From positions 892,052,001 to 892,116,000 of the forward strand of contig CM057456.1 in the NCBI GenBank assembly GCA_016271365.2: 64,000 nt of DNA, written 5' to 3'. The notes beneath the pieces were generated by a model. The model made no database searches. It was given only the letters and a program-made list of their open reading frames with translations, and was not told the DNA's origin. Position numbers and translations under genes: made by a program. This DNA is from Neoceratodus forsteri. Taxonomy: Eukaryota > Chordata > Ceratodontiformes > Ceratodontidae. Of the stretch, positions 11,106 to 23,053 are shown piece after piece. The stretch's first letter is position 1. Each line of letters starts with the position of its first letter.

Positions 11106-11203
11106 CTGTGTGGATGAACAACATATACCACTCCTGTTACAGGTGAGTAACCTGTATTTCTAGGGGCATGGATATGTTTTTCTATCTACACTGTCTAGCA
11201 GTT
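11106..11203. repeat. DIRS-A internal complementary region (ICR)
   Basis: The first half (tgtggatgaacaacatatac ... aggtgagtaacctgta) is the complement of the element's left end. The second half (tttctaggggcatggatatg ... ctatctacactgtc) is the complement of its right end. The junction near 11157 thus mimics the circle junction. In DIRS-type replication models the ICR templates completion and circularisation of the cDNA. The second half matches 25214-25236 once DIRS-B is ignored, which ties the far fragment to DIRS-A. Confidence 0.9.
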
Positions 11204-11235
11204 CTCTGGGAGGAGGGAGGCAAGACGCACACACC

Positions 11236-12521
11236 CTACTTAGGGAATAGGGAATGGAAAACTGAGGTTTCAAAACCAGCATACCAGAGTGACTCAAGGT
11301 CGATGTGGTAATGGGAAATGAAGGTGTGTGCTGACTTCCAGGTAGCAGCACTGCAGATTTCCTGCATAGGGACGTCCCTAGAAGCAGCCACCGACACAGC
11401 GATATAACGGGTGGGATGAGCCATAAGCCCTACAGGAGGCTCCCTACCCGCCAACCTATAGCAGAGATCAATGTAGGAAGTTAGCCATCTGCCAATCATC
11501 TGCTTTGCTGCAGGCTGCCAGGTGCGACTTCAGCGTAGGTGACAAACAGCTGGCGAACCTCTCCCCGAACTTCTGCCGTACGCTCTTTGTAGTAAGCGAG
11601 CACTCTTCTCAGGTCCAAAGTATGGAACCTGTACTCAGCCTCCGAGGTGAGATTGGGGTAGAGCACCTGGTTCAGGTGAACCTCCGACACCACCTACAGG
11701 AGAAATTTCGGGTGGGGGCGCAGGACAATCTTGTCCCTGTGGAAGACCAGGTAGGAAGCTTCGATGGAAAGCACCTGGACCTCCCCAATCCTTCTGGCTG
11801 ACATGATAGCTACCAAGAAGGCAGTCTTCCACGACAGGTGAGAGATATCACACCTGTGCACTGGTTCCAATGGCTTGCCCATGAGCTTGGCCAATACCAG
11901 CAGTAAATCCCACAGAGGTGGTGGTTCACGCACCGAAGGGGATATGTGATTTAGGCCCTTGAAAAAGCACCAGACCACTTTCTCCTGCGCCACCGAATGC
12001 TTGCTGGCCCACACCCAGTAAGCAGAGATGGCTGCCAGGTGCACCTTGAGGGTCGTCGACCGAAGCCCCTGCTGGGAAAGCAACCACAGGTAGTCTAGAA
12101 TGCTAGCTAGCAGACAGGACGAGGGGTCCAACCCCATGCCCTGACACCAAATGGAGAATCTCTTCCATTTGAAGGCATTGCATTTTCTGGTTGACTCCTT
12201 GCAGGATGCCTCAACGACATTGAGGACCTCTTCGAAGAGACCCAAGGCCTGGAACTCTAGCTGCTCAGGAACCAGGCCATCAGGTGCAAGGATTGAAGGT
12301 CCTGATGGAGTATCTTCCCCTCGTTGATGGACAGCATGTCCGGAGGGACTGGAAGCCACCTCAGGAGCCTGGAACTGAGGCTGAGGAGATCTGGACACCA
12401 GAACTGGTAAGGCCAGTCTTGGGCTACCAGGATCACCTGCGCCTTGTCCTTCCTGATCTTGAGGAGCACCTTGTGGATCAAGGGCAGAGGAGGGAAGGTG
12501 TAGAAGAGGCCCAGGGTCCAC
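11236..12521 (-). pseudogene. DIRS-A tyrosine recombinase (broken)
   Basis: This would integrate the cDNA circle without an integrase. From about 12250 downward the frame carries STRKCNAFKWKRFSIWC (N-terminal SAM-like region), then LRSTTLKVHLAAISAYWVWA, then SARRIGEV with the first catalytic Arg. Frame changes near 11694 and 11498 are needed to reach the HPTR box (the H-x-x-R pair) and the FISHYHIDL segment with the probable nucleophilic Tyr. All recognised catalytic positions (R, H-x-x-R, Y) are visible, but not in one frame. The 5' part of this frame overlaps the end of the preceding RNase H/MT frame. Confidence 0.8.
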
Positions 12522-13919
12522 GGCCTGGAGAAGACATCCCCCTGCAGCAAGCCCTGCTGAGGGGGATAGGCATGGTACAGCCTCAGCTTGTCATTCTCCC
12601 TGGAGGTGAACAGGTCCACCTGAGGTGTGCCCCAGAGGGAGAACAGGTCTTGTACTATATCCAGCAGGAGAGACCACTCGTGAGATGCATCGCTTATCTG
12701 GCTTAGGGCATCGGCCAGACTGTTTGAGGCTCCTGCCACATGAATGGCTAGGAGATCCACCTCTGGGCTGAGCACGAGTGACCAAATGTGAACAGCTTCC
12801 TTGCACAGAGGCAAGGCGTGAGTCCCACCCCGTCTGTTGAGACAGTACATGGTCGTGGTGTTGTCCGTCTGGACCTGGACCACTTGACCGCGAACAAACG
12901 GAGCGAAGGTGGTCAGGGCTAGCTGGACCACTCAGAGCTCCAGCAGGTTGATGTGGCATCAGGACTCCTGAGGGGATCAGAGTCTGTGAGCTCTGTACTC
13001 CCCCAGATGGGCACTCCAACCCATCAGAGAGGCGTCGGTCATCAGGATGACCATCGGCTTGAGGCGGACGAATGGGATTTCCTCCCGCAGATGAGCCGGG
13101 ATGAGCCACCACTGCAGGCCATCCCACATCTCCTGGGTCACAGAGACTGGCTGGTCTAGATGACCTGAGCACTGAGATCACTGGCAAGCCAGCCCCCATG
13201 GCAGGGGGCACATATGCCAGCGGGCCCAACGGTCCATGCTGGTGCAAGCTGCCATGAGACCCAGAAGGTGCAGGAAGTCCCAGGCAGGGCACAATTGCCC
13301 AACCAGAAATGATTGGGCAAAGGAGGAAAGGACCTAAGCCCTGTCCACTGGGAGCCAGGCTCTGGCTCGGAGAGAGTCGAGCTCCGCCCCAATGAACTGA
13401 ATCACCTGCAAGAGCATGAGTTCTGACTTGGCCTCGTTGATGAGGAGGCTGAGTTGAGAGCAAGCCTGGAGGGCCAGATCTCTGGACTGCTCAACCTCCA
13501 ACCTGGAGGAACCTGCTATCCGCCAGTCGTCCACGTAAGGGTAGACCTGGACCCCTTGGCACTGCAGGAATGCTACCACCACTGCGATGCAATTGGTGAA
13601 GACCCTGGAAGCTGATGAGAGGCCGAAGGGCATGGCCCAGAACTCAGAGGATTCCCTCTGCCTGAAAGTGGAGGAACCGCTGATGAGACGGATGGTTTGG
13701 GACGTGAAAGAACGTGTCCTGGAGGTCCAGGGCACAGAACCACATGCCCTGCTCCAGGGATGGCATTATCTGAACCAGGGTTACCATCCGAAAAGTGCGT
13801 AGCCTTAGGAATTTGTTCAGGTCATTCAGATCGAGAATGGGGTACCAGCCCCCCGTCCATTTTGGAACCAGGAAGTACCTAGCAACAAACCCTGGGCATG
13901 AAGGAGAATCCACAACCAA
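12257..13919 (-). pseudogene. DIRS-A reverse transcriptase / RNase H / MT-like region (broken)
   Basis: This would copy the element RNA into DNA. The order read downward on the minus strand is FLVPKWTGGWYPILDLNDLN (RT start), ALDLQDTFFHVP, then after a frame change AMPFGLSSASRVF and YPYVDDW (catalytic Asp pair intact). Next come an RNase H segment with VQTDNTTTMYCLNRRGGTH and a region with PQVDLFTSREN and YTFPPLPLIHKVL. That last part resembles the methyltransferase-like domain usual in DIRS elements between RNase H and YR. At least three frame changes separate these blocks. Homology is strong to DIRS-B and DIRS-C but the subfamily is different. Confidence 0.85.
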
Positions 13920-13924
13920 GCTGA

Positions 13925-16466
13925 CTACCCCCCTGTGAAGGAGCTGGTCGATGTCATCTCAAAGATCCAACTGGGAGGCTGTGGACCTGGTAGCCCCCCC
14001 GTGGGGTGCGGGCTCGAAAGGGAGGGACTTGCTCGAACTCCAGAGGCAGGCCGCTGCACACCACTTCCAGCACCCAGCGGTCCGTGGTGATAGCCGACCA
14101 GGTGGAAAGGAAGTGGGTGAGCCGGCCCCCCCACTGCGGGACCCAGGGGAGGTGAAACGAGGTTGGGGATGGCACCCCACAACCCGTCACTGGGAAGGCT
14201 TGGAGGAGGAGGGACTGGCCGAGAAGCAGCCGGGGCCCTTCCCCCCGGGCTTCCTGACTGAGAAAGCGACGGACCTGGCTCTAGGGTGCCAAGTTTGAGC
14301 TTGCTGGCCCTGCTGCTGGACAGATCTTGCCACAGGAGCGGAGGAACAAAAGAGCTTATGTGCTGATGGCGGCCTTTGTCCTTCTGGGCAGATATGACTG
14401 AATCTAGGGTGGCACTGGATTTTTCAATGCTCTGGGGGTGGCCCTCCACACTGGGCCCAAACAGGTCGGTGCCCAGAAAGGGAACATCTGCGAGTTTGTG
14501 TTGGGTGTCTGCCGTGAAGTTTGAGATCCGCAACCAAGCCCTCTGGCGCATGGCCACTGCGGCCGCTACCGAACCAGCACAATAGACTCCAATGTCCACA
14601 GCCGTCTGGAGCAGCGGCTTTGCCACTGTCCTTCTCTGATCCCGGAGCTGGTTGACAAAGGCCTGGAGGTCGGCCGGAAGATGAGAGAGCACCTCATCCA
14701 GGGAGCCCAACAGGGCGTGAGAGAAGTGTGCCATCATAACGGCCGGGCTGGCCTGGCGAAGGCCCAAAGAGGCAGCAGCGTACACCTTTTTACCTGAGTA
14801 GTCCAATTTCTCGGACTCCTTATCTGGGGGCTTGTTCACGTCCCTCATGTTGCCCGAGCACCAGAAGACAGAATCTACCACCAACCCCTCAGCCAAGGGG
14901 TGCTCCTAGAAGCCGGAGATAGAGCCAGTAGGGACCACGTACATGTGGGCCATCCTGGCCGATGGTGCTGGGCAGGAGGCTGGGCGCTACCACAGTTCTA
15001 ACGCCAGGCCCACAATGGCCTTGGCTATGGGGAAGGCCTCTGTGGGGGAGTCCCCCTTGTCCAGAATCTCCATAAGGGGATATCTGGCCCACTTCTGCAC
15101 AGGTTCGAGAGGCATCCCGGTGGACTCTGAGATGAGACGAAAGATACCGAGGAACGAGGTGGGGCTCTCGTCCACAGAAAGACCCCCCCCACCAAGGATT
15201 CCAGGTCAACTGGATGGAAATGCAACGAGGAGACTTCGAACTCTGAAGAGTCCGCGTACAGCTGGTGACTGCCTAAGACACTCTCCACTCGCCGAGGGTG
15301 ATAGGGGGTGAGAGTGACCGACAACCAATGGGGCAAACCATGAGCCAACTGAGAATCCTTGGTTTGCACCCCATTCTTCAGCGGGGGACGGTGGTTCTAC
15401 CACAATGGGCGGGGCAGCCGATTTTGGCCGAGCTGTCAATGCCGGGACCAGGTCCTAGACCAGGGAACCAGCAGCAGGAGTCGGCGACAGCCACTTAATT
15501 GCTGGTGTGCCAGCCAAAAGGAGCTGTTGCCACATTAGAGCTTCATAGCGCTGATGCAACTTGCACCGAAGCCTCTCCCAAGTCGCGATGTCGGGACTGA
15601 GACTGCCAATATCGGCAGGATTCCCCGAAGTGGAGGAAGACCGAGACCTCAACCGTCAGCGGTGCTGGCAACGAACCGAGGAAGGAGCTGGGGAAATTCG
15701 CTGCCCCTCCAATTCAGGGTGCTGGGCCAGGGACTCCGGCTCAATGGTCTGAGGCAAGTCCTCAGAAGGCACCGGAAGCATCGGTGTCTGAGAGAGAGTT
15801 GTCGGCCTCCTCGGTCGACAACCTGTCGGTGGGCTCGAGAAAAATCTCATCCGCGTCAACAGGCACCTCGGCCGACTGGTCTGAAAGGGACACCATGAAA
15901 CCAGCAACCCGGGCCACAACATCGACCAAAGTCGAGAGTCGATGGTCCAGAGAACGAGATCTCTCCCGCTCCCAAGAGCGTTAACAGTGGGTCTTACCTT
16001 TTTTTGGATCCTTCTTCTGGGACCAAGTGGTGTGAGACCTAAAAAAACCCTCCCCTTTAGTTGAGAGGGACTGGCACAGGTCCCGAAACGAAGCATGTAA
16101 GAAGAGCCCAGCTGGAGTGGAATAAAGGCCGAAGCCAAAGTGGAGCTTGCCGCAGCCTGGGCCACCTCCTCTTCGAGGGCCGTGAGCTGTTCAAGCTGTT
16201 ACAGTTGTTCCACAGAGCCCACTGCCAGACACCACCCAATGGACCTCCTTCAATTTGACCGGCGGATACCGTTTCTCAGGTTGCCCCAGCTGGGGTCAGG
16301 CAGTGCGGTCTTCGAGCACCGATGGAGAAAAGGACAGACACATCTCGCAAGCCTGTGGATCGTGGGCGTGCCAGAGGCAATAAATGAACGAGGCATGGGG
16401 GTCAGTGTGTGACATCTTCTGCCCGCAGGGGCACCAGTGGAACCTGGGGACAGTCTTGTCCTCCAT
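13925..16466 (-). pseudogene. DIRS-A gag-like gene (broken)
   Basis: The probable start is MEDKTVPRFHWCPCGQKM at 16466. A zinc-binding pattern follows: C-x-C, then DPHASFIYCLWHAHD and CEMC. The usual C of the middle C-x2-C pair is Phe here. The central part (about 15000-16200) is scattered over several frames and is rich in Ser/Pro. The C-terminal 323-codon frame (14896-13925) has YAAASLGLRQASPA, MRQRAWLRISNF and PFLGTDLFG, which align with the gag of DIRS-B and DIRS-C. Gag of DIRS elements packages element RNA. No single frame spans the gene. Confidence 0.75.
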
Positions 16467-16496
16467 CGCAGCCGCGAGGGAAGAGGGCGAAGACTG

Positions 16497-19335
16497 AACT
16501 CGAATGCAATATAATCTCATTTAATGCTAGATCCTTAAATTCCTTGAATTTACTTGAATTAGAGGCTCAATGTTCTCCCTTAGATCTGAGTATCATTGCT
16601 GTCACTGAAACATGGTGGGATCCGTCTTCAGTATTGAGCAGAGAAATTCCCAACTTTAAACTTTATTGTAAAAACAAGAATGATAGGGTAGGTGGAGGAG
16701 TATGTCTATATATTAGAAATGGCATTCCGTCGCATGAGATTATATTAGAAACAAACACAGAATCTCTCTGGATTTCTGTTCAGTTAAAAGGTCAACCTAA
16801 GCTTACAGTGGGTGTATGTTACAGACCACCCTCAGTCAACCTACAATGTACTACTGAACTAATTAATATAATTTCAGATACAGTCTGTAAAGGGGAAAGT
16901 CTTATCTTGGGAGATTTTAATATGCCAGGCATTGACATAAAAAATTGACAGCAAAAACAGAACAAGGGAAATTATTTCTGTCACTAGTTATTGATCATGG
17001 TTTGGAGCAATTAGTACATTAACCAACTAGGGGAACCAACATTATGGATTTAATTATTACAAACACGGAGACTAAATTTTCTGATATAACTATTTCATCT
17101 CCAATTGGTAGCAGTGATCACAATTCGGTACATTTCAGTTTTTATACTAAAATCTCCAAACCCATACATAATATTATATACAAAGATTACAATAAAGCTA
17201 ACTTTACACAAATTAAATCCTAAACAACCTTAATTGGGAGGAGATATGTAATAATATGCCTATCAAAGAAGCTTATGCATCTTTCTTATGTATTATCCAC
17301 CAATTAGAAGAACGTTATGTCCCTAATAAAATTAAATATAACAAAAACGGTAAAATCCCTGTCTGGTTTTCAAAAACTATTAATAAACAGATTAAAAGGA
17401 AAGAGTGTCTTTTTAGGAAACTTAAAAAACACCCCAATCCTACAATTAGATATAAATACAAACTTGCTGTATCATCATTAAAGAAATCCATCAAGTTGGC
17501 AAAACTGAAATTTGAATTTGGCTCATTCTAAACCTAATTACAAATCTCTTTATTCATACATTAATGGTAAAACAAGAAATTCTACGATAATAGGACCACT
17601 TCAGGTAAATGGTAACCCAATTAAATCTGAACAGGAAACTGCTAACCTCTTTAATAAATATTTTTGCTCGTTTTTTGACAATTCAGTTCCCAATGTCACC
17701 ATACATAGAAAGAATTCCTCTTTTTCGCTGTTAAATATTACTGACATTTCAAGGGCTTTATCCTCTCTCAAAAAATCTACAAGCCCAGGACCTGACAACA
17801 TTCATCCAAGATTCTTGATTGAAACATCTTCTGCACTAGCTTTTCCACTTACCTTACTTTTCAATAAATCAATAGTCGAAAATAAAATCCCGGATGACTG
17901 TTGATATGCTATTGTAACACCAATTCACAAAAAGGGAAATAAGGCAAATGTTGAGAATTACTGTCCAATTAGTCTAACTTCCATTGTTGGGAAAAATATT
18001 GGAACATATAAATAAATCGAGAATTGGAGAGGAAATACAGCAGCTTTCTAGTCAGGATTTTTCTCAGCTTGGATTTAAACCGGGTTACTCACGTACTACT
18101 AATTTGAGTTCCTTTTATAATAAAATAAGTAATAATCTTGATACAAACATCCCACCAGATGCCATTCTACTCGACTTCAGTAAAGCTTTTGATAAGGTGT
18201 CCCATACATTACTAATAAACAAACTTCATAACTTTGCTTTTTCACCTTATTTAGAAAATTGGGTATCCCAGAGGCTGCTCAACAGATCACAGAGAGTCAA
18301 AATAAATGGAGTTTTGTCCAAATCTGGAAAAGTAACCAGTGGTATACCTCAGGGCTCAGTTCTTGGCCCTATTCTGTTTAATGTTTTCATATCAGATATG
18401 AATATTTCCTCAGACAATATCATTTCAAAATTTGCAGACAATACAAAACTTGGGGATAGAGTGGATTCAGTAGTTAATATGCAAGTGTTACAACATGATT
18501 TAGAACACACTGTACAATAGGCTAAAGCAAATTCTATGACCTTTAATAATGATGAATGTACTATACTTCATTTTGGAAAAAACAACTTGAAGTACGGTTA
18601 TTTTCTGAATAATACTTGCCTAAAATCAGTGTCTAGCGAGAGGGACTTGGGTATCTTGATAGACAATAAACTATTAACAAACACTGACTGTAATAAAATT
18701 GATAGAACATCTAACATAATCATTAAACAAATAAAAAAAAAACTTTGTAAATAAGTCTGAACAGTATCTAATACCACTTTACGGGGCAGGGCATCTCTTA
18801 GACCAAATTTGGATTACGGTTCCCCCTTTTAGAATCCTTACCAAAAAAGAGACATCAATTGCCTTGAACAAATCCAGAGATGATTTACAAAAATTATTCC
18901 AAAGTTAACTAATAAATCGTACGGTACAGGACTTAGTGAGACAGGTTTACATCACCTTACCCTAAGAAGAAAACGAGGTGACATCCTGTTAACCTATAAA
19001 CTTACCAAAAATCCATCATTAATGGAACAATGTGGGTTATCACTATCTAATAAACGTATAGTAGGTAGGATGCATAACCAACAACTCAAAGTAAATTGGG
19101 CAAACACTAACAGACATGATAACAAGTATAAGAGCTGCAAAACTATGGAACATACTTCCTCAAGATAGAGTTAATTCCACAATCCTAAGCTCATTTAAAT
19201 TTTAATTAAATGGTTTACTTTAACTCAAAATTTAAAGTGACCCTCTGATGAGGGTGACAATCTCAATGGGCCTAGAGCCTTCTTTTGTCCATTATAAATC
19301 CAGAATGAGTTTCAAAGTAAGTTTAAGAAAAAAAT
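16497..19335 (+). mobile_element. CR1/L2-type LINE inserted in DIRS-A gag leader
   Basis: A markedly A/T-richer block interrupts the G/C-rich DIRS-A sequence directly upstream of the gag start. It begins with endonuclease coding sequence (so it is 5'-truncated) and ends after an RT C-terminus and a 3' tail (tctgatgagggtgacaatct). DIRS-A sequence resumes at about 19335-19380. No clear target duplication was found by eye. It is in the opposite orientation to its DIRS host, so it is younger than DIRS-A. Confidence 0.8.
16499..19205 (+). pseudogene. LINE endonuclease-RT polyprotein (broken)
   Basis: The apurinic-type endonuclease starts at CNIISFNARSLN and shows ITAVTETWW-type (AVTETWWDP), GGGVCLYIR, VCYRPPS and LGDFNMPGID, ending at a stop near 16948. 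A linker frame (17256-17531) is followed by SPGPDNIHPRFL (17786) and a stop at about 17902. The RT follows with LDFSKAFDKVSHT, TSGIPQGSVLGP and SKFADNTKLG. The last is the catalytic box with Asn in place of the second Asp, so it is inactive. A decayed tail (about 18840-19200) contains LEQIQR and LWNILPQDRVNS, the WN-x-LP signature of CR1/L2 LINEs. It would drive target-primed reverse transcription. At least five stops or frame breaks are present. Confidence 0.8.
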
Positions 19336-19412
19336 CTGAAGTTTTTAGAGCCAGGGACTGCAAAACGTGACAGCGTTAAGGAGGGAACCTGATGCTTCCA
19401 AGCAGTAAGGAA

Positions 19413-19526
19413 GATCTGGCGTCATGGGGCAGAGCCGAGAGTTTCATCACCCGGGTGCATGGGAGGAGCCAGCTTGAAGACTTTCCGGCCCATCTTAAAG
19501 TGGCAAGGTACCTGCCAGACTGTGTG
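19413..19526. repeat. DIRS-A right inverted terminal repeat (inner part)
   Basis: Inverted copy of 10941-11054. It breaks off at gtgtgaatagaa, where DIRS-B begins. The outer tail (aacaacatatccacgcccctagaa) is found 5.7 kb away at 25214-25236. Confidence 0.9.
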
Positions 19527-19575
19527 AATAGAAGAAAAAATTACTCACCTTGGTAATTATGTTTCTTCTAGTGGA

Positions 19576-19730
19576 GTCTTGCTGTATTCTGACTAGTGCA
19601 GTTAGCCCCAGCCTTTAAACTGTCCCGGAGAACAATGGGTTAACTTTTCTATGCATGGCATAGAATGTTTATATTGAGCTCGGTTGATGTCTCTGCCTGT
19701 TGTAATTTGAACAGCAACCATCAGATCTTT
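19576..19730. repeat. DIRS-B left inverted terminal repeat
   Basis: It runs from gtcttgctgtattctgacta to gcaaccatcagat and is the inverted copy of about 25049-25198, with few mismatches over roughly 150 bp. The outermost about 42 bp on this side are unique to the left end. Confidence 0.9.
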
Positions 19731-19983
19731 TCGAGCAAAACGCACTAGGTGTTCTGTGTGGAAATTGTAAAATTTCTACTAGCCAACTAGCAGAAAAATA
19801 ATGTTTTGGGTTCTCAAGGAAGACTCAAGTCAGGAAACCCAACACAGAAACCAATCAAATGAAATAATATCTCACCCCATGAGAAACAGAGGGTGTAAAG
19901 GGGGCACCCCTAAGGTGCCAACACTGCGCCTGCCCAACCACATCCCAAAAAATCTAGGTTCTGAGAGGGGAGGTGGGGGGGAG

Positions 19984-20085
19984 GTTAGAATACAGCAAGA
20001 CTCTACTAGAAGAAACAAAATTACTAAGGTGAGTAATTTTTTCTTCAAACAACATGAAGTCTTGCTGTATTCTAACTAGTGCAGA
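19984..20085. repeat. DIRS-B internal complementary region
   Basis: The first half (ttagaatacagcaagactct ... aaggtgagtaattttttct) is the complement of the left end. The second half (tcaaacaacatgaagtcttg ... tctaactagtgcag) is the complement of the right end. It therefore holds a copy of the circle junction used to close the cDNA. Confidence 0.9.
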
Positions 20086-20173
20086 CTACCAAGCAGTACC
20101 TCCATGGAAGAGGGACAGAACCTAGTTTGGGAATAGGCTCTGAAGTTCTGCTGTGCCAAACCGAGCATCACTC

Positions 20174-21306
20174 CTAGACTGGATATCCAGAGAGTAATGC
20201 TTGGTAAAAGTATGGACTGTTTTTCCAGGTGGCTGCTTGACAAATTTCTAAAAGAGGGATATCCCTGGTAGCAGCCAGGGAAGCAACTGTACCTCTTGTG
20301 GAATGAGCCTTCAGGCCTGAGGGTGGAGTTTTACCCAGTTTTCCACAGCAGAATTGTATACAAGAGACACAATCCACCAGGCAACAGATCTCTTGGTGGC
20401 AGGTTTGCCCTTCCCCACTTCTCCATAAGTGAGGAACAACTGGAGGGAGTCAAACCTGTGACCCTTGATACGCTCTATGTAGTAGCTAAGGGCTCTTTTA
20501 ACATCCAAACTGTGTAGCCTCCTCTCTCCCAAGGGAGAATGATCAGCGAAGAAAACAGGGAGAGATATAGACTGATTCAGGTGGAAATCCGAAACCACCT
20601 TAGGCAAGAACTTTCTGTTAGTTCTAAGGACCACTTTATCTCTGTGAAAAGAGATGAAATCAGGTTCTACTGACAGGGCTTGCAATTCACAGATACGTCT
20701 AGCAGAAGTAATGGCTACCAAAAACACAGTTTTCCAAGTCAGGTACTTAAGCTCTGCTGAGGACAAAGGTTCAAAAGGGGGTTGCATAAGCTGAGCATTG
20801 CAAACATTAAGATCCCAAGCAGGAGCGGGATCCCTAAAGGGGGGACTGCTGTGAAGCAATCCCTTGAAAAACCTACAGAATACAGGGTGGGATGACAGTG
20901 AGGAAGACTTGCCTACTGACAGGAAGGCAGAAACAGCTGACAAGTGAACCTTGAGAGTAGCTGGTTTAAGGCCTAGGACATTGAGATGGACCATATAATC
21001 CAGAACCGTAGGCAATTCAGCAGTGTCTGGAGAAATATTCTTCTTAGAACACCAAATGCTGAATCTTTTCCATTTGGAATTGTAAGTCTTTCTGGTGGAA
21101 GGCTTTCGAGAAGCCTTGAGGATATCCAGAACCCCTTGAGAAAGATGCAGATCTGCAAACTCTAACTCTTCAAGAGCCAAGCCTTGAGATTGAGAGACTG
21201 AAGATTGGGGTACCAAATCCTCCCCTGAGAGGATGTTAACAGGTTGTAATTCCTGGAAAGAGACAGGGGAAGATGGACTGCTATGGACAGCAACAAGGGA
21301 TACCAT
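20174..21306 (-). pseudogene. DIRS-B tyrosine recombinase (frameshift before the catalytic Tyr)
   Basis: A long frame (331 codons from 21306) covers STRKTYNSKWKRFSIWC, LKPATLKVHLSAVSAFLSVG and TSARRICELQALS (first catalytic Arg). It continues to LFLTYGEVGKGKPATKRSV, where a frame change occurs near 20340-20377. The next frame has LKAHSTRGTVASLA (H-x-x-R). One extra A in aaaaac, right after the AATWK box at about 20223, shifts the frame so the conserved HTFTKHYSLDI tail with the nucleophilic Tyr is lost. The reference is the intact order in DIRS-C. It would otherwise catalyse strand exchange for integration. Confidence 0.85.
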
Positions 21307-22959
21307 GGTTGCCTGGCCCAGTCAGGCGCAATCAGAATCACTTTGCAAGGTTGTGACCTTATCTTGACTAACACTTTGAACAGGAGAGGGAAGGGGGGGA
21401 AAGCATACAGAAATTTCCCTTCCCAGTTCAGAATCAGAGCATCCAGGGGGACTGAGCCCAAGACTGGGGGTCTGCAACAAAAGACAGGAAGTTGGTGACT
21501 GTCTGGGGCTGCAAAAAGATCTATCTCTGGAGTGCCACATCTTGAGAAAATAACCTTCAACATCAGAGGATTCAGGGCCCATTTGTGATGGCCCTGAGAT
21601 AGTCTGCTCAGTGCATCTGATAGGACATTGTCCTTTCCTGGAAGGTGAACTGCTATCAGAGAGGTTTGCAGGGAATAAGCCAGGGACCACAACTTCATTG
21701 TTTCTGTGCACAAGGCCGTAGACCGATTGCCTCCTTGCTCGTTGATGTACCACATGGTGGTGTCTGTTCTGACCTGAACCACCTTGTTCTGTACTGATTT
21801 GGAAAAAGTGTGCGTGCCAGAAACACTGCCCTGAGTTCCAAGAGACTGATGTGTAGAAGAGATTCCTGAGCGACCACAGTCCCTGGGTGGTGAGGTCCCC
21901 CAAATGGGCTCCCCAGCCCAGCAGGGACGCATCTGCGGTAAGGACCACTGAATGAGACTGAGTGGCAAATGGAACCCCTTGCCTCAAATTGTCCTGATCC
22001 TGCCACCACTGCAGGGCTTGGATCAGAGTTCGAGTCACTGGGATTAGTTTAGTAAGGGAACCCTTTCTTTGGGACCAAAAAGCTCTTAGGTGGAACTGAA
22101 TGTCCCTCATCTGGAATCTTGCGCCTTGGACCACTGCTGTAGAAGCTGCCATGTGGCCCAAGAGCTGAAGGAAATGCCTTGCTGGTCGAGACACCTGAAG
22201 GCTGAATGAAGAGGCCAGCTCCATGAGAGCTCTTGCCCTTTCCAGGGGAAGAAAGGCTCTTGCTTTTACCGTATCCAGCTCTGCCCCTATGAAGGTGAGG
22301 AGCTGCACTGGTTCGAGAACTGACTTTGGTAGGTTGAGAAGAAATCCTAAAGAAGTGAGCACTTGCTGGGTCACTTGCAGGTGTGACTTGACTTGGTCTG
22401 GGGACTGGCCCACTATGAGCCAGCTGTCCAAATATGGAAAAATGGAAATCTTTTGTCTTCTTAGGAAGGCCACAACTACTGCCAGGCACTTTGTGAAGAC
22501 CAGGGTTGAGGTTAGGCCAAAGGGCATTGCTCTGAACTGATAGTGGCCTGAGGGCAACTCGAACCTGAGTTACTTTCTGTGGGAGCACCTGATGGAAATG
22601 TTAAAGTAGGCATCTTTGAGGTTGAGGGAGGCTAGCCAGTCCCCTGGCCTTAGAGAGGGAAGGATAATTCCCAGAGTTATCATCTTAAACTTTGGCTTTA
22701 AAAGATGTTTGTTCAGGTATCTTAAATCCAGGATGGGTTGCCACTCTCCTGTCTTTTGGGGGGTTAGGAAGTACCTGGAGTACAGTCCTTTGCCCCAGTG
22801 TAGGGTAGGTACTCTCTCTATAGCTCTTAGAGCTAGGAGAGAAGAAACCTCTGCCTCTAGGGCAAGGGTCTCTGAGAGATTTGCAGGTGGAAAAGATCTG
22901 GCTCTCATCTTGGGAAATCTTTTGAAGCGGAGAACCAGTCCCTGGCTTACTACTTCCAC
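21162..22959 (-). pseudogene. DIRS-B RT / RNase H / MT-like region (broken)
   Basis: The RT start YFLTPQKTGEWQPILDLRYL (22959 frame) runs to NISIRCSHRK, where a Tyr codon has become TAA at about 22570. The next frame (22557-21322, 411 codons) has QFRAMPFGLTST and FPYLDSW, with the second catalytic Asp replaced by Ser. It continues into RNase H (LTADASLLGWGAHL). A frame change near 21800-21968 leads to TDTTMWYINEQGGNRS, HLPGKDNVLSDALSRL and the MT-like part (PEIDLFAAPDS, YAFPPFPLLFKVL). DIRS-C gives the uninterrupted alignment. It cannot be active. Confidence 0.87.
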
Positions 22960-23053
22960 GACCCACTTGTCTGATGTAACAGCCGTCCAGTTCTGGACAA
23001 AGTAAGCCAGCCTGCCCCCTACTGGGATAGGAGAATTGACCCGGACAGACCCA

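Noticed and set aside
11505..16258. Many plus-strand ORFs across DIRS-A
   Set aside because: They are antisense shadows of gag, RT and YR coding on the minus strand and carry no motifs of their own.
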